Assembly (NCBI GenBank): GCA_044230205.1
Contig: JBGARN010000040.1
Span: 1 to 30,463 of the forward strand
From: JAEUTH01 sp044230205
GTDB lineage: Bacteria; Bacteroidota; Bacteroidia; AKYH767-A; OLB10
Direction of reading: 5' to 3'
Length of the DNA stretch: 30,463 bases
In this document: in pieces, positions 25,381 to 30,463 of the stretch
Numbering within the stretch: position 1 is the first letter of the stretch
How the letters are laid out: each line of letters opens with the position of its first letter
Program-made: the position numbers and the translations under genes
The notes under the pieces: model-generated
What the model was told of the DNA's origin: nothing
Databases searched by the model: none
The model's input: the letters and a program-made list of their open reading frames with translations, nothing else

Positions 25381-25416
25381 AACAGGCGCTTGAAAGGAAT
25401 TTTACAAGCGCCTGTT
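25381..25416. terminator. Bidirectional terminator between M16 protease and tail-fibre-like gene
   Basis: AACAGGCGCTTG at 25381-25392 pairs perfectly with CAAGCGCCTGTT at 25405-25416 across a 12-base loop. On the - strand the stem is followed by GTTTTTAT, and on the + strand by TATTAAATT, so it serves the - strand gene best. Confidence 0.85.
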
Positions 25417-25438
25417 TATTAAATTGTTTCAGTCAACT

Positions 25439-27673
25439 TTATTTCTCGCGTTGATTAAACATCGGATTATCAAATTTTTTAAAGCGCATGTTTTCGTATT
25501 CACTAACCTGGCCTCCAAGGGTTTCATTAGCTCTTGATGCCGAAACAAAATAAGTAAACTCTACATTGCTGTTTCCGCCATTCAGTTCAACAACATCAAA
25601 TCCGGTCTGACTTTCATTAGTTACATAAACACCCTTGCAATCACCCCTTAATTGAATAAAAACACTCAATGGATGTGTTGCATCAACTTTAATATTTTTA
25701 GAGAAAATAGGATCAAGTGAAATATGTGCAGTACCATTATTCAGCTTGCCACGTCCAAAATCCTGGAAAAGAACTTCAGGTGATTCCGGGCAGGCCATAA
25801 CGCGCATCTCATCATTTAAATCTTTTACCAAAGTACTAACCGCACCTAAACCAATTATCTTATAAGTTGTATTATTGATTCGAGCTCCCACTGAAGCAGC
25901 AGCAACATTGGTGCTGGTAAGATTATCCTGGCGAACCACAAAAATTCCACCATCATGATCAGTTGTTGAACTGGCATCTAAAACACTGTTTGCAATTATA
26001 CCATGTCCTCCCCCGGCAGCAATAACTGCCACTCCTGGTGCAAAGGAGGTTGTATATGAAGTAGGAATTGAAACAACATAGGACGGATTAACTGCAGGCA
26101 CTGTTCCTGCATTTGTTGCCCATATTGCATAGCTTGCTGTTGATGCAACACTCACATTAATGCCTTTACCGGTACCACTATGAATAATTTTTATAGCATC
26201 TGCGGCATTAGCTGCGTTGGTCATATTTATGTCAATACCTCTTTCTGTACCAGCATGGTTTATCTGAAAACCGATACTCGGATTAGTAGCTGCCATATCT
26301 AGTCTTGAACCAAGACCAGTTCCGTTATGATAAACATAGAAACCGGTTCCGGTATTTCCTGATTGCATTTGAATGTATGTTCCATCACCTTTGGTTTGCT
26401 CCACCTTAATACCTGGATTGGTATTGGTGGCATTTGTATTTTTAAGATATAAGCCAATTCCTTTACCTGCATTGGCAACTTCTATTGCACTACCTGTAGT
26501 CGTTGTACTTATTTTATTAATATTAATACTCTTTCCAACAGTACCTGTATCTGAAATATTTAATGAATTTCCTGTTCCATTTCCTGCAATTTCTACCACA
26601 TTGGCATTATTGGCTGCACTATTGGTATATGCCTGTAAAGCGCTTCCGCCTGAACCTGTTACCTTATAAAAACGTCCTGCAGTTCCTGTACTATTGTTTT
26701 GAAAATATGCGGCAAAGTTGGTTCCGGTTGAATAACCGGCAACTGCCACTTCAGAACCTGTGGCGTATGAAGAAAGTACATCAATAGCTAATGGTCCTGA
26801 ACTTCCAATTGAAGTATGGCCCTGAATTATTGCCCCATTTACAGGAGCTGCAAATGACGAGTAAGACGCACCAACCGCAAAATTTCCATTAACTGACAAA
26901 CGCGAACCCGGTACAGTCAAACCAACACCAACAAACTGATTACCAGATAAAATTCTTATTGCCTCAAGGCTATTTGTTTTAATAACCAGGTGTTGTGCAT
27001 CTATCGTTCCTAAATAATTGGTAGCTGAAGAAGTACCTGCATTACCAGTTAATAGCCATCCTAAATTACTTTGTAATGGCACCCATTGTGTTCCATCAAA
27101 ATAATAAAACAACTTTACTGTTGTATCATAAACAAGTAATCCGGTTGCGGGAGTTACAATTGCTACTCTTTCTACTGATGTCATTCGGGGAATCAAAATT
27201 CCCTTTGAATTACTATTTAATTCCAGTAAGGCTGTTGAATTGGGAGCAGTTGTTCCAATACCCACATTTCCGGTGGCCGTTAAGCGCATCAATTCAACAT
27301 TATTGGTACGAAATACTAAAGGCTGCGCATCGGTTGTTCCAACAAAATTAGTTGCGGGGGATGTGCCGGCATTACCTGCAAGCAGCCAATCCAAATTGCC
27401 TATCATAAATGGACGCCATGCTGTACCATCGAAATAGTAGAAAAGATTTAATGAAGTATCATAAACCAATAATCCAGTTGCCGGAGTTGAAATTGCAACG
27501 CGTTGGGCTGTTGTCATCCTTGGAACAAGTAATCCTTTATTTGTACTGGTAATATCCAAAATGGATGATGCATTAGGAGTTGGGTTATTAATTCCTACTC
27601 CCTGACCAAAAACTGCACTCGATGTAAAAATGATTAAAGCTGCAATAAAAATGCTTAACGTAATTTGCTTCAT
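25439..27673 (-). CDS. Secreted tail-fibre-like repeat protein
   Basis: A 744-residue exported protein with a signal peptide (MKQITLSIFIAALIIFTSSAVFGQ). The head contains two copies of a unit of about 110 residues: residues about 26-133 (ASSILDITSTNKGLLVPRM, TPATGLLVYDTSLNLFYYFDGTAW, DWLLAGNAGTSPATNFVGT) and about 138-246. Residues about 260-580 are Gly/Asn/Thr-rich and follow a loose beta-helix rhythm with recurring GxGI, GTGxG and alternating hydrophobic residues, as in phage tail fibres and adhesin stalks. A non-repetitive C-terminal domain (about 600-744) contains HPLSVFIQLRGDCKGVYV. No T9SS tail and no clear S74 peptidase motif are visible. Likely a surface fibre or matrix protein; function unknown. 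It lies 60 bases after the next upstream - strand gene. Confidence 0.8.
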   Translation of the reverse strand: MKQITLSIFIAALIIFTSSAVFGQGVGINNPTPNASSILDITSTNKGLLVPRMTTAQRVAISTPATGLLVYDTSLNLFYYFDGTAWRPFMIGNLDWLLAGNAGTSPATNFVGTTDAQPLVFRTNNVELMRLTATGNVGIGTTAPNSTALLELNSNSKGILIPRMTSVERVAIVTPATGLLVYDTTVKLFYYFDGTQWVPLQSNLGWLLTGNAGTSSATNYLGTIDAQHLVIKTNSLEAIRILSGNQFVGVGLTVPGSRLSVNGNFAVGASYSSFAAPVNGAIIQGHTSIGSSGPLAIDVLSSYATGSEVAVAGYSTGTNFAAYFQNNSTGTAGRFYKVTGSGGSALQAYTNSAANNANVVEIAGNGTGNSLNISDTGTVGKSININKISTTTTGSAIEVANAGKGIGLYLKNTNATNTNPGIKVEQTKGDGTYIQMQSGNTGTGFYVYHNGTGLGSRLDMAATNPSIGFQINHAGTERGIDINMTNAANAADAIKIIHSGTGKGINVSVASTASYAIWATNAGTVPAVNPSYVVSIPTSYTTSFAPGVAVIAAGGGHGIIANSVLDASSTTDHDGGIFVVRQDNLTSTNVAAASVGARINNTTYKIIGLGAVSTLVKDLNDEMRVMACPESPEVLFQDFGRGKLNNGTAHISLDPIFSKNIKVDATHPLSVFIQLRGDCKGVYVTNESQTGFDVVELNGGNSNVEFTYFVSASRANETLGGQVSEYENMRFKKFDNPMFNQREK
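26936..27598 (-). repeat. Two-copy internal repeat in the tail-fibre-like gene
   Basis: Two adjacent units of about 333 bases encode related protein blocks with a 111-residue period: LLVPRMTTAQRVAISTPATG versus ILIPRMTSVERVAIVTPATG, YYFDGTAW versus YYFDGTQW, and WLLAGNAGTSPATNFVGT versus WLLTGNAGTSSATNYLGT. Divergence of about a third of residues points to an old duplication. Confidence 0.8.
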
Positions 27674-27733
27674 ATAAAATGTATGTTCGAAGGATTAACT
27701 CTTATTATAATATTCTACTTAATATTGGATACT

Positions 27734-29317
27734 TTATTGGATTATTAATTTGGAAGTGGCCATCAATTCATCATTATTCAATATGCTTAAATGATAAATA
27801 CCGGCAGTCATGCTTGCTCTTGAAAATATAAATCCATCATTATTACGATTTAATGTTTTCAATGGCATATCCATTAATTTTCTACCCAATAAGTCAGAAA
27901 TAACCACATTTAAATGTTCCAATGATATTTCAGATTTTGATACCAACTGCAAAACTGCTTCGGTTGTCATTGGATTTGGATAAACATTGATAACTAAATT
28001 GTAAGTATTACTTAAATGCACTGATACAGTTTTTGAAAATGTATAGTCGCCATTAAAATCATTAATTTTCAAACGGTAATAGGTTACTCCGTTGAACGGT
28101 GTCTCATCAACTGAAGAATAATTGTTTACACCATTTGAATTACCTTTTGATGGCACAACGGTACATGTTTCGAATGTTTTTGAATCATTCGATTTCTGAA
28201 TCTCATAGTTGGCACAGTTCACTTCATTTACTGCCTGCCACTTTAAATCAGTTTTTAAATCTGAATTGAGATTTGCTGTAAAATCAATTAAGTTTACCGG
28301 TAAAGGTGATGTTAAATCAACTATGGTCCATATCGGGCTATATATACTTTGCCCAGTAACAGTTACTGTATTGTTTGTTATGTTAACGGTACCAAACGGT
28401 GGTTGAGTCCATTGAGTTCCATTGTTTAAGCGTTGTATTTTTAAATTGGCTTCAACAATGGCATTGGTTCCTGTATTCCATTCACTATCACGGTAGGTAA
28501 AAACCATCGAAGTAACAGGTGGAGTTAAATATCCTTGTACATCAAAAATATAATAGCGGTCAACAACCTTATTAGAATTATCTAAACCTAAATTATTAAT
28601 CAATGCAGTTAAGCCAGTTGGTAAAGGCCGATTGTTAGGATTAGGTGCCGTGCTGGTGGGATAGGTGGCAATTCGCACGTAACCATTGCCGGTACCCGCT
28701 GTTGTAATGTTAAAATTTAATGGAAGGTAATTAGCTGATATACGATTACCGAATGGGAAAGTATAATTATTACCGGCTGGCATAGTACCAATATTCCACC
28801 TGATATAGCCATAACCAGAAACCGGCTGGGTTTCACTTACTGCAAATCCTGTGGTACGGGTAATTGCTGCAACACTGGAGTTGCTTATACTTAATGTTCG
28901 TGAATTCAAATCAAGATTTCTGTCACCTAATGATAAAACTCCTGCAGGTGATGCATAAGCACCCCCAACAGTAATATCCTGAGTGAGTGTTTTAAGACCA
29001 GTTCCAATTAAAGTAAGGTTATTAAAGGTTGTTGAGGAGGTGCCGCCAATACTTTGATTGGCTCCCTTAAAAATCACTGTACCAGCTGATGTTCCAAAAC
29101 AATTATTAGCTGCATTGTTAGTCCAATTGCCACTTAAATCAATAGTGCCATTATTAGTGATTGTAGCCGCATTTTGATTTTGTATATCACCTACTACAGT
29201 TACTTGTGTGCCAGCAGTAATACTAACATTGACATTATCCGTTGTTAGCATTTGTGCTGAACAAGTAAACCATGAAAGCCATATCCAACTAATTAATAAG
29301 GTAACCTTATGGTTCAT
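27734..29317 (-). CDS. Secreted protein with T9SS sorting tail
   Basis: A 527-residue protein with a signal peptide (residues 1-21, ending FTCSAQ). Residues about 25-130 are Asn/Thr/Gly-rich and beta-type (TVVGDIQNQNAATITNNGTIDLSGNW, NLTLIGTGLKTLTQDITVGG), like the autotransporter-like N-terminal segments of many Bacteroidota surface proteins. A middle region resembles a jelly-roll, and a fibronectin-III-like segment begins near LPVNLIDFTANLNSDLKTDLKWQAVNEVNCANYEIQKS, ending YYRLKINDFNGDYTFSKTVSV. The T9SS type A tail is VYPNPMTTEAVLQL, then ISDLLGRKL and GIYHLSILNNDE. It probably ends up on the surface or in the medium. Function unknown. It lies just upstream of the tail-fibre-like gene (60 bases) and may share its transcript. 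Confidence 0.85.
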   Translation of the reverse strand: MNHKVTLLISWIWLSWFTCSAQMLTTDNVNVSITAGTQVTVVGDIQNQNAATITNNGTIDLSGNWTNNAANNCFGTSAGTVIFKGANQSIGGTSSTTFNNLTLIGTGLKTLTQDITVGGAYASPAGVLSLGDRNLDLNSRTLSISNSSVAAITRTTGFAVSETQPVSGYGYIRWNIGTMPAGNNYTFPFGNRISANYLPLNFNITTAGTGNGYVRIATYPTSTAPNPNNRPLPTGLTALINNLGLDNSNKVVDRYYIFDVQGYLTPPVTSMVFTYRDSEWNTGTNAIVEANLKIQRLNNGTQWTQPPFGTVNITNNTVTVTGQSIYSPIWTIVDLTSPLPVNLIDFTANLNSDLKTDLKWQAVNEVNCANYEIQKSNDSKTFETCTVVPSKGNSNGVNNYSSVDETPFNGVTYYRLKINDFNGDYTFSKTVSVHLSNTYNLVINVYPNPMTTEAVLQLVSKSEISLEHLNVVISDLLGRKLMDMPLKTLNRNNDGFIFSRASMTAGIYHLSILNNDELMATSKLIIQ

Positions 29318-29375
29318 TTTAATAAGATTGTAAGTGAAATTTTGGGATTAATTTGAAGATACTTAACCTTCGAAG

Positions 29376-29405
29376 TAAAAATAGCACTTATTTTCTATTT
29401 ACAAA
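29376..29405 (-). promoter_or_regulatory. Predicted promoter of the T9SS protein gene
   Basis: On the - strand, TTTG (29405-29402) is followed after 18 bases by TATTTTTA (29383-29376), one base off TAnnTTTG. Transcription would start near 29370, giving a leader of about 50 bases. Confidence 0.38.
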
Positions 29406-29576
29406 AACAATGCCTTTTACCCTTAATAATAAGCAATTTACCTCCATTTTTAATCTCTTCAATTCAATCCTTTTTTCAAAAGCGAAAACTGAATTTGGCA
29501 AATAAACCTGGAGACAAGAATTAATCAACTCATTAAAATACTTATATCATTTATTAAAAACAATGAAACAACATGA

Positions 29577-29615
29577 ATAAAAAAAGGGCCGGAATTGATT
29601 TCTCAAACGGCCCTT
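29577..29615 (-). terminator. Intrinsic terminator of the cysteine-rich T9SS protein gene
   Basis: On the - strand, AAGGGCCG (29615-29608) pairs with CGGCCCTT (29591-29584) across a 16-base loop. The arm runs into a T-run (A-run 29577-29585 on the + strand). It lies about 24 bases beyond the stop at 29639. Confidence 0.8.
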
Positions 29616-29638
29616 CACTAACTAATACGCATTATGCT

Positions 29639-30463
29639 CTATTGCCTTATCAAGGTCAGCTTTTCATTAATAATGAACTCATCACTGATAAGCCTGTAAA
29701 AATAAATTCCATCTGAAAGATACTCAGCATTAAATTTCGCCTGGTATTTAATATCGGGTAATATATCTCCATCAAATACTGTTGCAATTTTATCTCCTGT
29801 AAGAGAGTAAATTTCAACTATCATATGTGACTTCTTATCTGATCTCATAAATTCTATGGTTGTTGTAGAATTAAATGGATTGGGGAAGGCGCTGCTTTGA
29901 ATGTTCATTGCATCACTGCCATTACCATATCGTGCAACAGCCAAAGATTTTGAACAAGTACTTGTACAGAAATTGTTATTGGTAATAGTAACAGTATAGG
30001 TGCCGGCACTGCTTACATTAATACATTGTGTTGTAGCTCCATTGCTCCATAAATAAGCATTCATTCCCGGAGGAGCACACCATTGTGTAGTACAGCCCGG
30101 ACATATTGTACTGCTTCCTGTTATAGAACATGTAGGCAGTGGCTGAATAATAATTTTAACTGTACATGAATTGGTACAACCACTTGCATTGGTTACAGTT
30201 ACTGTATAATCATTTGTTGTATTAATAGTAATACACTGTGTTGTTGCACCAGTGCTCCATAAATATGAAGCTGCACCAGCCGGAGCACAAATTTGCCCGC
30301 TGTTGCCCTGGCAGATAGCACTCGACCATGTTATCTGGCAACTTGGTAATGCATTTACCACAAGTGATTTTGTACAACTGCTTGTACATCCTGAAGCATT
30401 AGTAACAGTAACTGTATAGGTTCCTGCTACAGAAACATTAATACATTGTGTTGTTGAACCTGT
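29639..30463 (-). CDS. Cysteine-rich repeat surface protein with T9SS tail (5' partial)
   Basis: The frame stays open to the right edge, so the N-terminus is missing; the GTG at 30361 is internal. The visible 274 residues contain two full units of 70 residues and the end of a third (PKD/SprB-like Ig repeats). Each unit has the order LPxC-xIT, a second Cys at SxxIC, QICAP or QWCAP, YLWSxGATTQCI, YTVTVTNxxxC and a final SC, giving six cysteines per unit. The aromatic YLWSTGATT and YTVTVTN strands mark the Ig-like fold. The end is a T9SS type A tail (AFPNPFNSTTTIEF, IYSLTGDKIATVFDG, DGIYFYRLISDEF). It is therefore a secreted or surface-bound repeat protein, perhaps adhesive. The total size cannot be judged from here. 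Confidence 0.85.
   Translation of the reverse strand, partial: TGSTTQCINVSVAGTYTVTVTNASGCTSSCTKSLVVNALPSCQITWSSAICQGNSGQICAPAGAASYLWSTGATTQCITINTTNDYTVTVTNASGCTNSCTVKIIIQPLPTCSITGSSTICPGCTTQWCAPPGMNAYLWSNGATTQCINVSSAGTYTVTITNNNFCTSTCSKSLAVARYGNGSDAMNIQSSAFPNPFNSTTTIEFMRSDKKSHMIVEIYSLTGDKIATVFDGDILPDIKYQAKFNAEYLSDGIYFYRLISDEFIINEKLTLIRQ
29930..30463 (-). repeat. Tandem 210-bp units in the cysteine-rich gene
   Basis: On the - strand, units start at LPSC (about 30349) and LPTC (about 30139), 210 bases or 70 codons apart, with a further unit cut by the window edge. The ATACATTGTGTTGT-type segment (GATTQCI) recurs three times at the DNA level. Confidence 0.8.

Larger units (their letters stand above)
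29318..29638. other. Intergenic region between two T9SS protein genes
   Basis: About 320 bases without a gene. It holds the probable promoter of the 527-residue protein gene (29376-29405, - strand) and the terminator of the gene to the right (29577-29615). The remaining AT-rich stretch at 29410-29576 shows no convincing element, and no RNA gene is recognised. Confidence 0.6.

Noticed and set aside
26936..27598. Repeats in the tail-fibre-like gene considered as a CRISPR or mobile repeat
   Set aside because: They are long, in frame, diverged and lie inside one coding sequence; a protein-domain duplication explains them.

Overview
The window reads as an AT-rich chromosomal segment of a member of the Bacteroidota, probably from the Chitinophagales/Sphingobacteriales-like part of the phylum or an uncultured relative. 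Four secreted proteins end in the type IX secretion system (T9SS) type A sorting tail. Intergenic regions carry TTTG / TAnnTTTG promoter elements, and ribosome binding sites are mostly absent. Several families are typical of the phylum: DUF2490 barrels, OmpA lipoproteins and tail-fibre-like secreted proteins. No rRNA, tRNA, CRISPR array, transposase, integrase or phage module was seen.

Region 1 (1-6746, + strand) starts inside a large secreted CotH-like protein. A META-domain protein and then a compact gene row follow: a second secreted CotH-like kinase, a small lipoprotein, a VTC-type polyphosphate polymerase, a DUF4956 membrane protein and a DUF2490 outer-membrane barrel. The last five genes are close or overlapping and look like one operon. 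I infer a linked system for polyphosphate synthesis and extracytoplasmic phosphorylation.

Region 2 (6749-11255, - strand) is feoA, feoB, a polytopic membrane protein resembling GT-C glycosyltransferases, and ispF. A good consensus promoter and an inverted repeat lie upstream of feoA. Divergent from it are an OmpA-family lipoprotein with a long coiled coil and a GT4 glycosyltransferase (11557-13786).

Region 3 (13874-20720, + strand) is a complete drug-efflux-type operon: a TetR regulator, TolC, a lipoprotein HlyD/YbhG adaptor, two separate ABC ATPases and two ABC-2 permeases. Apart from the inserted tolC and the split ATPase, the order follows E. coli cecR-ybhG-ybhF-ybhS-ybhR. A perfect 24-bp palindrome abuts the -33 box of the regulator and is probably its operator. 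The sequence defects of the two ATPases all fall in one of the two composite ATP sites. The first permease gene is frameshifted by a 13-bp tandem duplication near its start, with an ATG inside the duplication that can restart translation.

Region 4 (20721-30463) holds tatA (-), an acyltransferase-3 membrane protein (+), a two-domain M16 zinc protease (+), and three genes on the - strand for secreted surface proteins. Those are a tail-fibre-like protein with a duplicated head, a T9SS protein, and a cysteine-rich repeat protein with a T9SS tail that runs off the right edge. Intrinsic terminators follow tatA, the M16/tail-fibre convergent pair and the last gene.
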